Assembly: GCF_027580225.2 (NCBI RefSeq)
Contig: NC_073360.2
Coordinates: 9,912,501 to 9,976,500, forward strand
Direction of reading: 5' to 3'
DNA length: 64,000 nt
Source of the DNA: Misgurnus anguillicaudatus
Taxonomy: Eukaryota > Chordata > Actinopteri > Cypriniformes > Cobitidae
In this document: positions 23,263-34,384 of the stretch, piece by piece
How positions within the stretch are numbered: position 1 is the first letter of the stretch
Layout of the letters: each line of letters opens with the position of its first letter
Translations under genes and position numbers: made by a program
The notes under the pieces: model-generated
The model's database searches: none
The model's input: only the letters and a program-made list of their open reading frames with translations
What the model was told of the DNA's origin: nothing

Positions 23263-23674
23263 AGGGGACATATCATGAAAATCTGACTTTTTCGTTTAAG
23301 TGCTATATTTGGGTCCCTTCTGTAAACCTAGAAAATGTGAAAAAGATCAACCCAGTAACTTAGTTTAGGTAAACCATTCTCTGCAAGCATGTGAAAAAAC
23401 AGGTTATTGAAATTTGGCTCCCATTGTGATGTCAGAAGGGGATTATACCACCCCTTAATCTGCACTATCCAACCACAGCACTGCCATTTAGTGCAGAGAT
23501 CAACTCATTTGCAATTTAAAGGACACACGCAAAAACGGCACATTTTTGCTCACACCTACAAAGTGGCAATTTTATAATAAATTATCTATATGATATTTTG
23601 ACCTAAAACTCCACATAAGTATTCTGGGGAACCAAAGATTTGACATCTTAAAAACGTTTTGTGAAATGTCCCCT
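23263..23674. mobile_element. TTAA-flanked MITE, AGGGGACATATC family
   Basis: The ends are AGGGGACATATCATG and GAAATGTCCCCT, with TTAA at 23259-23262 and 23675-23678. Length is 412 bp. The terminal inverted repeats are short, about 12 bp, and the interior is not palindromic. Confidence 0.85.
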
Positions 23675-23678
23675 TTAA

Positions 23679-24609
23679 GATCAACCAACACAATCTCAAA
23701 CCAGCTGTATCCATGTTATGAGGTCGTTAAATTATTCATTTAATCTCAGTCGGGAGTATAATCTCTTTTTTTTAAAGGGTTAAGGCTTTTCATACGTTTT
23801 TGTATAGTTCACTTTCTATAAATTCATAAGAAATAGCAACTTCATAAAATATTTACAAATTCCATTGAGGTCAGGCATTATTATGAAACTACAGTTCCCT
23901 TTAACATATTTATGAACATACATTTATTAGTTTCCATTCTTGTATGTAAACAGTGCTGGGAGTCTTGTATTCAAAATAACGAAAAACTTGAAAGAGGGAA
24001 ACAGCAACGAGAGACAACTCCCATATGTGATGGTCATGCTCGGGCTGCACCGTATGGTAAAACTGTTGAAGCCGGGCCGATGAGTTTGTAGTCGTCTGGT
24101 GACCGGGAGTCCTGAGACCCAGTGCAGCATCAAATAAGTAAGGGCAATATTATGTGCCTGCAGTTATTGACATGTATTTGCATGTGAAGTCTGCATTATT
24201 TTAATGCACAGTTAACTATGCAAATCTGGAAACACGATTTTGATGACTTAATTGTCAGTCATGTGAGTTGTTTCAAAGCGCAGGTGCCACAGGCGACACT
24301 TGAAATCTTTTTTAACTGGATTCCAAGTGAATACAAATCATTTTTGCAAACCTTAAAATTCGCAACGTGTCTTATTGTGCAGACATACACATTGTGAGCA
24401 GTTAGGGTGCGTAACACAGTCAAGAACGACCTTCAGATGGAATTACCATTAATGTTTCAATTGTTGACTGCCGGGCAGCATCGAACGCCCCTACAGCCCA
24501 ACCTGATGAGGATGTGACATTTCTCTCCTTTGATGAAATGTTTGGACAAAACATACCGATAACATCTATCCCCCCTTGCCCACAGAAGTCTGATTAAATT
24601 GACCCCTTT
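23679..24609. other. No recognised feature
   Basis: AT-rich to mixed sequence, without repeats or coding signals that I can support. Confidence 0.3.
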
Positions 24610-24970
24610 GAAAATGGCATTACTTTGTATTTTTATGCTTTTGTATTGTATAATCTTGCTTTAGAACTGAAGGGTTTGTTGCTTGTAAAGCCCCTTGGAG
24701 AGTCTGTCTTTGAGAAGACATGAAATGATCTTGTGTGAATTATAGACCCTGGAGGTGACGTAGAGGTTATTGTATAGCGGGTGACCTTTTAGTGGGACCC
24801 ATAGGACTTCACTGCCATCTGTACCCGCTGGGCATCTCTAAGCCCTCTGTCTCCATCCTCAGCAGTAATTGGTACCCACGCTTTGGCACTGTGCCCAATC
24901 CATTACTTTTCTACAATCCCTTTCTCCCTCTTTGCCCATTTTAAAGTCATTGACATAGTTTTACATGTCT
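24610..24970. other. Candidate conserved non-coding block
   Basis: A block of balanced composition with pyrimidine-rich runs (24850-24930) and no repeat ends. It could be non-coding regulatory DNA; this is inferred only from contrast with its surroundings. Confidence 0.2.
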
Positions 24971-25112
24971 TTCCTCAGGGTCCATAATTAACATTTAAAC
25001 CAAGTGAAACCAAATTATGCATGATTTAAATTCAATGTAAAAATGCTTTTTTATGTATAACAATAAAACGTAACGGAATCGATGTTCGCAATCAAGTCAA
25101 ATAGGTTTACAT

Positions 25113-25331
25113 TAGGGCTGCACAATGTTGGTGGGAAACTGATATTATGATATTTCGTTTTTTTGAGAAAATAGTTGCATGATGGTATGAATGCCAAGTT
25201 CTTGAACCATGCTTGGGTAGTTTAACGCTGGCATCTGAAATAGTTTTCCCTCTCTGCATGTGCTGAGATGTGAATATTGCAAATGCGTACATTTCGGTGT
25301 CGATGCTAAAACAATATATTGTGCAGCCCTA
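25113..25331. mobile_element. hAT MITE, TAGGGCTGCACAAT family
   Basis: The ends are TAGGGCTGCACAATGTTG and CAATATATTGTGCAGCCCTA. The flanks are GTTTACAT (25105-25112) and GTTTACAA (25332-25339), an 8-bp duplication with one change. Length is 219 bp. A one-ended fragment with TAGGGCTGCATGG is at about 41104. Confidence 0.85.
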
Positions 25332-26243
25332 GTTTACAAACATTGTTAGTGTTCAGCATACAAATCATGTTTTTGTTACAGATTATTTTACTGAAAGACT
25401 GGTTGTGTACTGTTTATGCTGCTACTGATACAAGTACACATACTAGAAATAAACAGCTGGAGATAACTTTTGTAAGGACAAAATGTGTTTTATTTAAATG
25501 TGTAATTAATGTGTAATTATTGAGACTGTCCTTAAAAAATAACCACTTTATGGTTTGTTTGTGCGAGCAGCTTATTATGACATATAGTAATGTGTTAGGG
25601 ATAAACGCCCTCTAGTGGTCAGCAGCTTAACCTGTGGTTACGTTTTAAGGTTGTTTGCCTTATGTGTAGACCTGTCGCGAAATACGATAAATCAATTATT
25701 CACACGATAAATAAAATGAGCGCGAAATAAAATGAGTTCACTCCGGTGCAACGAGTGAACCCTCGTCAGTCATTTGTCAGTCGCATGGTCTGTTTGTAGT
25801 GTAAACGCACATGTGGTTGAATGTGTTCGAACACCCACACGCGACTGCCTTCTTTCCGTCCATTTATCTAATCTGAGGTACTAAACACAATGTTTTACGT
25901 CTTTTCTGACTTCTGGCACGGACACACGGTAAACAGTGCTATTTTTAGCCTTTCATGATAAAACTAAAGCGGCTGATCTCCGCAGTTGCATTTTGCAAGC
26001 GTGTGAAAGTTGCGCGATCTTATTTCATCAATTGCGCTGAAATATCAGAGAAAGCTCTAACACATACACTTACAAAACACTGTGCAGCATGTTTACTTGC
26101 TAAACAAGCAGTGGACTCTGACATAATATTAGTTTGCGACCATATAAACTCATTATTACTCCCGCTCGCGTTTAAATGACAGCGGAGACACTTGCCCACC
26201 GTCTCGACAGACCACCCCCTCATAGTATTCAGGACAGAAGCGG

Positions 26244-27010
26244 TTGAAAGTGTTCAAAAGAAACGGATTTAAAACCAGGTGTAAACGTGATATGTTTCTC
26301 TCGTCCACTTGTGATCCGATCGATGAAAACAGCCAAGTTTCAAAACCAAACGCTACAGCTGCAGTGCGGGAGTACTTTGGATTTAAACCTAATGACCGAG
26401 GTGAACCACTAAACCTGAACGAGTCAGTATGTCGCATTTGTGGTAAAACCACTTAACTCTTTCACCGCCAGCGTTTTTTAAAAAAGTTGCCAGCCAGCGC
26501 CAGCGTTTTTCATGATTTTCACAAAAGTTTAATGCCTTCCAGAAAATGTTCTTCTTCAAATATATTAACATACAATATACCAAATGAAAGAACAGACTCT
26601 CTGCTTTCAAACAAACAAAACTGTTTCATCCTACCTTCAGTAGTTCTTTTGCAATCAGCTTTTGAATATGGGTAGGTTTCTGCAAAAACACCACATTTTG
26701 AGCAAAAAGCAGAGATAATTCCATTTTTGTGACGGACTTTTCATAGAGATCCCATTCAGAGCGATCTTTAAAACAGACACGGACATGCAGCAGCTTGCCA
26801 TAGGGCAATACTTCCGGTTTTAAAAAAGTTGCGGAAGGGCGCCACCTGGTGGATAATAGCGGTATTGGGCTAAGACTGAAAGACGGAAATATTCATCATT
26901 GGCGGGGAAGCGTTTTCTCTTGATTGACGAGATATCTCGTCAATGGCGGGGAAAGAGTTAAAAGTGGCAACACGACAAACATGCATATGCACCCAAAACA
27001 CAATCATTCG
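26244..27010 (+). pseudogene. BED zinc finger of a hAT transposase, split by a MITE
   Basis: The ATG at 26244 opens 70 codons ending VREYFGFKPN, DRGEPLNLNESVCRICGKTT, then a stop created at the insertion. The Cys-x2-Cys pair is residues 63 and 66. After the MITE, from 26960, the reading resumes as KSGNTTNMHMHPKHNH, supplying the histidines. Together they make the Cys2-His2 pattern of a BED finger, the DNA-binding module at the N terminus of Ac-type hAT transposases and of the ZBED proteins derived from them. The two parts are not in frame after removal of the insert and one TTAA copy, so a further small indel has occurred. After the finger the frame soon ends, with no hAT dimerisation or catalytic domain. 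It is dead. Confidence 0.75.
26457..26957 (+). mobile_element. TTAA-flanked MITE, CTCTTTCACCGCC family, full-length copy
   Basis: It starts CTCTTTCACCGCCAGCG and ends CAATGGCGGGGAAAGAG, with TTAA at 26453-26456 and 26958-26961. Length is 501 bp. The right subterminal region has the palindromic word TTGACGAGATATCTCGTCAA. Other copies are 55806-56192, 57747-58117 (both missing the right end) and 60738-61227 (full, inverted). Confidence 0.9.
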
Positions 27011-27190
27011 TTTTTTTGTTCATTTCTTGTGGATATTTAAAATGTCTTTCAGTTCCTGTATTACATATTGTTTAGAAATAAAAGTTTATAGATCTTTGAA
27101 AAGGTGTACCTGCATTATTATAATGGCCCCAGAACAACAATACTAACGTCTATCGCGAAAATGTGTTATCGTGACAGGCCTACTTATGCA

Positions 27191-29084
27191 TCAGATTAGA
27201 TGCATTTGTGAGGTCGAAAGATATTTTGGATAATCTAACCCCTACCCTAAATCATTTTTGGCAAAATACATTGTGAGATGTTTGATATTCCATCATGTAA
27301 GCAAAGTAAACAGAGTGATTACAAGGCGTTTGGTTTCATTAATTAATTCTTTTTATTTCAATTATTTTTAGGCTATGGTTTGATGTCGAATTTTCACCGA
27401 CAGACCAAATTTTGCCTTGTTTTAGCCTAGACATCAGGGCTGTGTTGGGACGGCTATTAGACGTATTTTAAATGCAAAGTTGCTTGATGCACTGTAAAAT
27501 GCATTTTTTGTCACCCCATTAGAATCTGGACCTTCTTTTGGTAGACCCGTCCCACGCAACCCAGCCAACGATGTCAGTTGGTAGACACAAATCGCCCGAC
27601 TCCCTTTTCCAAAGCATTTTTCAGAAATCGTGCACCCCGCCTTTAAACTCCTGTCAGATTTGTTTGAAGCCATTGTGGTCTTTAGGAGCTCACAGGCCTA
27701 TAAAGAGCTGTCTAAAGCTGTTTGTTTTTTTTCTTGTTTAAACCACTGTGTTGCACTGCCATGCCTGGCATCATGCGTCGCCTGCTTTATAAAGCAAGAG
27801 CCCCCTGCCACAAGAATCCTATTTAACAGTTGACTGCACAACAAAGAGAAAGACGACCCAGATATGAAACCTCTGTAGGCAGATAAGAACAAATTACTGT
27901 CAGATTTATACCGATAACTAATCAAACTGTTTATTACCCATCACTGTTGACCTCAGAGATAATGGGCACATCTGTGCGCATTTAACTTTTCATGGCTTAC
28001 GTTTATATTACACCCGCTATATTTTCGGTTATATCTTTCAAGGCTGTCTCTAATTCGCTTCAGCATCCATCTTGATTTAAAGCGTTTGGCACCGGTTGCT
28101 CTGTGTTTATCCACAACAGTGTGCCGTCTATTCCAGGAGTGCTTTTCTTTCCATGCTTGTCCTACTTTCGTCTTCCTTCTGCACTTCATTTTCTCATTCA
28201 ATCTCCTTCATAGGCGACGGATGGAAACCCCTCTTGCCCTCTCATGCTCTCGGCTGTAGAAAAGTTCCACCCGATGATCAAAGCCTTCTCTCCCACGTCC
28301 CGACGGTGGAAAGAAAAAGGCAAGCTGTGCTATATAACAGTAATGTCTCGGGGGAAGCGAGACAGCTCGCTGTTTCTTTTCATTCAGCCTAGACCGGAGG
28401 AAATTAAGCTTTATCGGTTACGAAAAATCTTCTCTGCTTACCTCCTTTGGTAAAATCAATAATGGTTAAAAACATTTATCATTGATGGTTTCACCAGATG
28501 AACATTTAAAGCTCACCTTAAAGGGTTAAACGGGTTAATCTCCTTAGATGGACTGCTTAGATATTAGAAAGTTAAGTAAGCGTTGCTGGAGATTTTGTGC
28601 GATTCTGCACAACATCAAAATGACAACAGAAAGATGGTCCTCAAGCCTTTCTCATATCAGTTCCTTCTGAATTTAATTAAAAGCGAACCCCTTAATATTA
28701 AATATAATGTGTGATGCTGTATGTAGAGGATAATGTACATCCAGCTGGTTGTTATTGCGAAATAAACCTTGACAGGGTGATCAGGACCCAACATGAAACA
28801 GAAGACGTACAACCCTTAAGGGATGTAATTTCCAATAAGAACCGGCTCTATATACACTAACCTGCATATTACATGGCTACTTACCACATGAGTATGTAAT
28901 TGGATATGAAATATTGATTTGATATATTTTATTACGAATTTACAACTATTTAAAACCCAACATGAGAAAGAAGACAGTGGAGTGATACATTAACATATAC
29001 GGTATTTGTACCAATCACAATTAAGCATTTCAGCCGTGAAATAGTAATATAATGATGAACTCATACATATCAAACATATAAAAA
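27191..29084. other. Stretch without recognised genes or repeats
   Basis: The part from about 27990 to 28400 has more balanced composition and overlapping frames of 69-98 codons on both strands. None has a recognisable domain or splice context. It may be non-coding regulatory DNA. The remainder is AT-rich. Confidence 0.3.
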
Positions 29085-29670
29085 CAGTGTTTCTCACAGG
29101 ATTTTGAGATACTGTGGTGGTGATGACATCACACGCTATTTAGCATACATGTGACGTCATCACGTGTTTGGGTTTCATCGAGTGTTGGCACCTGAAATAT
29201 GTTTCACTTTTTGATCTGTCATGCTGAATGCTATTTTTACATATTACCTGTTCTGTTGTCAGACATAAAACAGGTAGACTATAAAGTAGTGACTAAACAC
29301 GACGCAGTAACACCTCGTGTTTAATCCAACCAGCTGTTCCTTTAACTGCTGCTAAAATCCTGATTTATAAACGCGACATCGTCTGACAAAATCACCATAC
29401 ATTAACATTGAAGAGAGAAAGCTCTCACATCAAGAAAACGTGTCTGTGTGTGTGGAAAACATTAATGACAGGGTTTCCCACAGAAAATGTGTTAGTTAAG
29501 GTGGTAGGGTTAGACGGGTGGGTTGGGTCCAAGGGTGTGGTAATCAAAGGGGCGGGGCGTATGCGTCATGATGAAAACTTTAATATTTTTATTTAAAACA
29601 CTCAAATAAAACTTAATTTTGAAGAAACTATGACAAAAAATGAACACATACTAGATTATTAATGAATTAT

Positions 29671-29910
29671 GGGGCGGTTTCCCGGACAGGGATTAGACTA
29701 GTCCTAGACTTAAACACTTTTAAAAGCTCTCCAAATGGAAAACAACTTGCACTTACAAATCTTAAAATACATCAGTGCCCTTTGTTTTACCTTAAAATGC
29801 ACACAGGTAATGTTTATAGTAAGGCATGTTTGTTAAAACTAGTTATATTTGCTAATTCAACTAAGGCCTAGTTCTGGATTAAGCTAATCCTGATGCGGGA
29901 AACCGCCCCT
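29671..29910. mobile_element. GGGGCGGTTTCCCGGACAGG MITE, copy 1
   Basis: The left end GGGGCGGTTTCCCGGACAGG and the right end GCGGGAAACCGCCCC are inverted. Inner words such as GGACTAGTC-like CTAGTCCTAG, TCAGTGCCCTTTGTTTT and GTAAGGCATGTTTGTTAAAA recur inverted in the copy at 58132-58350. Length is about 240 bp. Confidence 0.8.
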
Positions 29911-30297
29911 AAATGTTTTTACCTCTAACAGGAATAGTTGCGTGATGAAGTGAAACTAAAGGGTTAATAAATCCAAACTAAAGCAGATGTTGTAGAACGA
30001 CTGGCGAACGATGATAGATAGCGCAAAAATTTTAAAAACTGATTATTTCCCACTATTAATTGCATTATCTTAAAAGAGTGTAACTACTAGCATGTAAATA
30101 ATGCACATACATAAAGTGAGCAAGAGCGCTCAACAATGATATCTAATCAACAGGCACGTGAAACCTAGCTAGCAGGTTGCTCAAACAACAAAATCACCAG
30201 CTAACTTACTTTAAAATTGCAAGAACTATAGACGAATACAATAACAGGCTTAAATAATCCCAAAACATAAGTCCACTTACAGTTCTCACGGACACGT

Positions 30298-30495
30298 GTT
30301 TTATCAACTGACTATCCTCCAGACATGACGGACGTCTTATCTCATTTCGGCCGTGTGGTGCGCGTGCACGCTCGCGGTGTGAAGCGTGTCTGGGCTATTC
30401 TTCGAGATGTTTTATCAACTGACGGTCCGGACCACGTCTTTCTCATTTTGGCCGTGTGGCGCACGTCCCAGCTCGCGGTGTGATGCGCGTACACG
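30298..30495. repeat. Two-copy tandem duplication of about 110 bp
   Basis: TTTTATCAACTGAC at 30298 recurs at 30410. Both copies then contain CATTTCGG/CATTTTGG, GCCGTGTGG, CTCGCGGTGTGA and CTATTC..CGAGATG. The second copy is cut by the hAT MITE at 30496 and finishes after it at 30853-30868. Both copies are CpG-rich. Confidence 0.7.
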
Positions 30496-30844
30496 TAGGC
30501 ATGGGCCGGTATAAGATTCTGGCGGTATGATAACCTTTAGCAAAAATACCACGGTTTCACGGTGTTACGGTATTGCCATTGCAACACTAAAATGTGTTAT
30601 TTTTTAAATGCCAGGTAAAATTAAAGCCTTTAAATTATAATATGCTTTCAAAAAACATATAATATTTTTGTAATGTATATTAAATATAAACATCAAATCA
30701 ATCACATGACTTAATGATTTAATGAAATTTGTATAAACACAGCTCATACCTTGGAGACGGTATCACAGAATATTTCAGTGGTTTTGAAACCTTGACTGTT
30801 TAAAACCTCGGTATACCTTGAAGCCGGTAATCGGCCCATGCCTA
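30496..30844. mobile_element. hAT MITE, TAGGCATGGGCCGGTAT family
   Basis: The ends are TAGGCATGGGCCGGTAT and ATCGGCCCATGCCTA, with a perfect 8-bp duplication CGTACACG (30488-30495 and 30845-30852). Length is 349 bp, with no coding capacity. It is inserted in the second copy of the local tandem duplication. Confidence 0.9.
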
Positions 30845-31282
30845 CGTACACGCTATTCTCCGAGATGCACTTGAGCTTTGTGCAGGTTTTTTTTTGGGAC
30901 GACCTACTTAAGGCGGTAGAGTTTCCAAGCTTAGGCAGGCCGCCTTAAATGAAATGTGCTGCGGGAAACTCTGAATGCTAACCTTTCGTTAAACTACATC
31001 AATCATCTTCTTTGTCAGTAACATCCGTGACTGATGACGTTTACGTGAAAAAGAAAGTATACGGAGAAACGGACATTAAAGCACCGCCACCTTTTCAATG
31101 TCATGTGGAGAGAGAGAGACGCGCGCTGCCGAAGCGCTGCACGCAACACGAGAGAGAGAGGAGCGCGCTGAGCGCTCGCAACATAAATTATGTCATTTTA
31201 AACAGTAAAATATACATGTAAAGGCGGCTAATGTTGATTCCGTGGCGGTGCGCCACGAGTAAATCAATGTATAGAAACACTT

Positions 31283-32019
31283 AAAAAAGTGTGTATTAGG
31301 GTTTCATGACGCATTAAACACCACTGTGACTTCCATCAAAGCACAATACAATTCACAGTTGTACTATACAATACCTTTTGAGCAGGTTTAAGTGTACCTT
31401 CTCGAAACAATTGTCATGTATCCTCTGATTGGATAGCTATGTACCTCTTTACAGGGTTTCATAATGTTTGAAACATCCTGTCAAGATCAAGCCCATTTAA
31501 GAGATTACACATCAAAACAAATACTGCCTTTTCCTAAGTGATTTCATTTCATTTTATAACTTTGTCAGGTGTCTACAGATAAACAGGCCTGATTTCACGC
31601 AATTCAAATAGACAGATATGTGCTTGTACAGCTGAGTAGTATCTGGATTTGGGGCAATCCTACCAAGTTTGCTTTTTTAACAATATAAAGTCACTGATGT
31701 CGAAAATGTTTTATGGCACAAAAATAATAAAGCAAGACATAAAATCAGAACTAACACAAGAGGGTTTCAGCACCTTTGCTTTCCAATTACTGTTGGACTT
31801 CAAGTCGCCTGCTGTGAACAAAGTTCTTGCTTTTTTAGGTCTCTGGTTTTTGTGATGACTAGAATAGTTTTGTGCTAAAAAAGATGAGATATTTTGGCCT
31901 ATCTATTTAGGTTCAAATAAAGGCTGCGCATCGTACTTAACAACCTATTCTCCAACCCATACGATTGCTTTGGTCGTTTGTCCATTTCACCAAATACGAC
32001 CAATAGATGCAGGTGAAAC
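31283..32019. other. No recognised feature
   Basis: AT-rich sequence; nothing recognisable. Confidence 0.3.
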
Positions 32020-32023
32020 TTAA

Positions 32024-32257
32024 AGGCGGAGTCCACGATGTTTGAAAAACACTTTGGAAAAGGAGACGGGCGACTACCAAAACACTTATAGCCAATCAGC
32101 AGTAAGGAGCGTGTCTACTAACCGACATCCTTGCCGGGTTGCGTATGTGTGGGGCGGGTCTTTTAAAAGAATGTCCAGATTCTATTGGGGTAGGGGCGTG
32201 TTTGTTTAGGTGATTTCAAATATCAACATTGGCTTTCAAACATCGTGATCTCCGCCT
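32024..32257. mobile_element. TTAA-flanked MITE, AGGCGGAG family, copy 2
   Basis: It starts AGGCGGAGTCCACGATG and ends CATCGTGATCTCCGCCT, with intact TTAA on both sides (32020-32023 and 32258-32261). The interior is nearly the same as 5599-5837, including AGCCAATCAGCAGTAAGG and TGGGGCGGGTC. Confidence 0.9.
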
Positions 32258-32402
32258 TTAATATATTAGGGTTTAAAATGAAATTTAGGGGTATCCACAA
32301 GTTTCCACGGGGCGTGCAATCAGGTTAGGTGTTTTTCGGATAATATTTTAAATATTTAAAGTCGCAAAACCTTTATGAGAGATGTCATTACGGAGCTCAG
32401 GG

Positions 32403-32665
32403 ACAACATGTGCTTTCCGTGGTTGTACATATAACCGGAATAAACCAAGTCAGTGGCTTAAACGCAAGTGTTTTGAACATAAGCATAAAACTAAATCAAA
32501 GTGTTCCTGCTGCACAGTTTCCATCACCTCCCAAATACGATGAACCAAAAAGAATATGGCTGAAGAACCAAAATTTAAAAACACCCCCAAAACACTTGTT
32601 TGTGTGCTCGTTTCACTTTGTGGATAAGAAGCAAACACAGGATAACCCGTACCCAACCATCTACT
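32403..32665 (+). pseudogene. THAP zinc-finger relic, frameshifted
   Basis: In one frame from 32406 the sequence reads TCAFRGCTYNRNKPSQW, giving the Cys-x4-Cys start of a THAP finger. From about 32500 the adjacent frame reads FPSPPKYDEPKRIWLKNQ and then PPKHLFVCSFHFVDKK, with the THAP tryptophan and the closing Cys-x2-His (Cys codon 32605, His codon 32614), followed by DNPYPT. The two halves are out of frame by one base, between about 32480 and 32515. THAP fingers bind DNA. They occur in host THAP proteins, P-element and ISL2EU-type transposases, and related fish genes. I cannot tell which source applies; no catalytic domain or splice-linked exon was found nearby. Flanking transposon ends were not identified. 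Confidence 0.65.
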
Positions 32666-33418
32666 GCTGTTATTTCACACTTTTTATTTCGTTGAGGCTA
32701 TGTTCCCACATCGTTAGACGTTAGCAAGTTTGGATCGCTATATCTTTAGTGACTGTCAACTAATGAATGAATGAGTGTCACGTCCCGCTCAGTGTCCCGC
32801 TTGTTTACTTCGAACCGGAAGACGCGCCCACTTTTGATGCAGGAAACTTGTGAATAATTTTGCTATGATGACATGTATTGGGATAAGATTTTCAATTTAA
32901 ACTGGCAGGTTTAATTGTATTTCATTACATATTACACTATTCCAACCCAGTATCACGAAATTACGTACCTATAGTCACGTAAATTTGTAAGTCTTTTCCG
33001 TGACACTGACATGCTTTTGCGCCTTTTTGCGTGAACATGTCACGTATTTCTGTTTACGTGTCACTGTCACGGATTTGTTACTCAACCTATTTTCAAACCA
33101 TTGTTGCTTTGATTAAGAGTTAGATTTACATAAAATGACATCCTTACCCAAACCCAACTCTAACCCTAATGCCAGGCGATAATGGTTTAAAAATCATAAA
33201 ATATAAAAAACAAAGCATGAAAAAAAGGCATAAACCAATACTTAAAGTGATATCCTAACGCAAACACCAAATCTAACCCTAAACTGAAGTGTCAATGGTT
33301 TGAAAATAGGACAAAACAGTTGAGTAACAAATACGTGACAGTGACACGTAAACAGAAAAGAGACGGAAAAGGATGTCAGTGGCACGAGAAAGACTCACAA
33401 ATTTACGTGACTATAGGT

Positions 33419-34362
33419 CAGGGCTCAACATAAAGGACTGCCCGGTAGCCCGGGGCAAGCGTGAGAGACATTCGGGCCAGTAAAAAGCATTGTCACTTGC
33501 CCGATCAGGCCAGTGCTTACCCTCAGTCACTAAAATATATTTTCATCAATGTATACACTGCAAAAAATGATAGTATTAGTATGTTAGTATTTTTGTTTTG
33601 TATTCAGTAAAAATATCTAAAATTTTTAAATTAAGATGCTTTTTCTTGATGAGCAAAACGACCCAAGAAAATAAGTCTAGTTTTTAGATAAAAAATATCA
33701 AATTTAAGTGATTTTGTGCATAAAACAAGCAAAAAAAGCTGCAAATGGGGTAAGCGAATTTTTCTTGAATTTTTCTTGAATTTTTCTTGATTTTTTCTTG
33801 AATTTAGTGTTTAAGAAAAATGTTCAAGATTTTTTGCTTACCCCATTGGCAATTTTTTTTTTTTTTTGCTTGTTTTATGCACAAAATCACTTAAATTTGA
33901 TATTTTTGGTTTAAAAACTTATTTTTCTTGAGACTTATTTTCTTGAGTCGTTTTGCTAATCAAGAAAATGCATATTCATTTAAGAATTTTTAGATATTTT
34001 TACTGAAAACAAAACAAAAATACTAAAAATATTTTTCTTGAAAATCATTTTTTGCAGTGCATAATTTAACATCTTGGAAGTAGACATTAACTATGGTAAA
34101 ACACGACGAAAGAAACGATGCAATATTTTGCACAATTTGCTGTCAGTTTACAGGTAAAGCAGAAAAGTTGGGACTTTTTTTCGTTGGAACATGTCTGTTG
34201 TATATGTATGCAATTATATTTGACTTTTGAATTATTATTTTTAAATATGTGACACTGCAATTTTTTTTTTATTGGGGCCAGTGAAAATTTTGTCAGGGCA
34301 AGTGAAAACCTGAAACACTGGCCCGAACGGGCCAGTATAAAAAATTTTTGCGTTGAGCCCTG
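33419..34362. mobile_element. hAT-like element with 5-bp target duplication
   Basis: The ends are CAGGGCTCAACATAA and TTGCGTTGAGCCCTG. TAGGT is repeated on both sides (33414-33418 and 34363-34367). The intact opposite arm of the host element (near 32966-32985) shows the empty site as one uninterrupted GTACCTATAG, so the duplication is 5 bp. The ends carry GGGCCAGT words. A foldback (33556-34059) is nested inside it. Confidence 0.85.
33556..34059. mobile_element. Foldback, CACTGCAAAAAATGA family, copy 1
   Basis: It starts CACTGCAAAAAATGATAGTA and ends AAATCATTTTTTGCAGTG. The arms are about 210 bp, with TCAAATTTAAGTGATTTTGT against ACAAAATCACTTAAATTTGA. The centre has four to five copies of TTTTTCTTGAA (33763-33812). 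A half copy is at 43123-43218. Confidence 0.85.
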
Positions 34363-34384
34363 TAGGTACATAATTTCATGATAC

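Larger units (their letters stand above)
25667..27182. mobile_element. hAT element with BED-finger exon
   Basis: The left end is TAGACCTGTCGCGA and the inverted right end TAGGCCTGTCACGA. The flanks CTTATGTG (25659-25666) and CTTATGCA (27183-27190) match at 6 of 8 positions. It encodes the start of a BED zinc-finger protein (26244 onward) but has no catalytic transposase domain, so it is a deleted copy. A TTAA MITE (26457-26957) is inserted inside that exon. Confidence 0.8.
29085..31282. mobile_element. Composite of hAT ends and nested MITEs
   Basis: A hAT-like left terminus CAGTGTTTCTCACAGGATTT is at 29085. A second, CAGGGTTTCCCACAG, is at 29469. Its probable partner CTGCGGGAAACTCTG ends at 30973 (inverted CAGAGTTTCCCGCAG). 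Another inverted terminus, AGTGTTTCTATACATTG, ends at about 31282. Target duplications for the outer pairs do not match cleanly, so the pairing is uncertain. Inside are the MITEs at 29671-29910 and 30496-30844 and a tandem duplication. Confidence 0.5.
32950..34384. mobile_element. Long-TIR element (GTATCACGAAATTACG) hosting a hAT
   Basis: The left arm GTATCACGAAATTACGTACC and the inverted right arm GTATCATGAAATTATGTACC pair for about 190 bp, through TATAGTCACGTAAATTTGT, TGTTTACGTGTCACTGTCAC and TTTGTTACTCAAC. The two arms lie close together at 32950-33418. The right arm is cut by a hAT at 33419-34362. The sequence is rich in ACGT words. Confidence 0.8.

Noticed and set aside
29085..31282. A single large hAT from the first to the last terminus
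   Set aside because: The flanking 8-mers do not match, and internal termini suggest at least two different elements; left as a composite.
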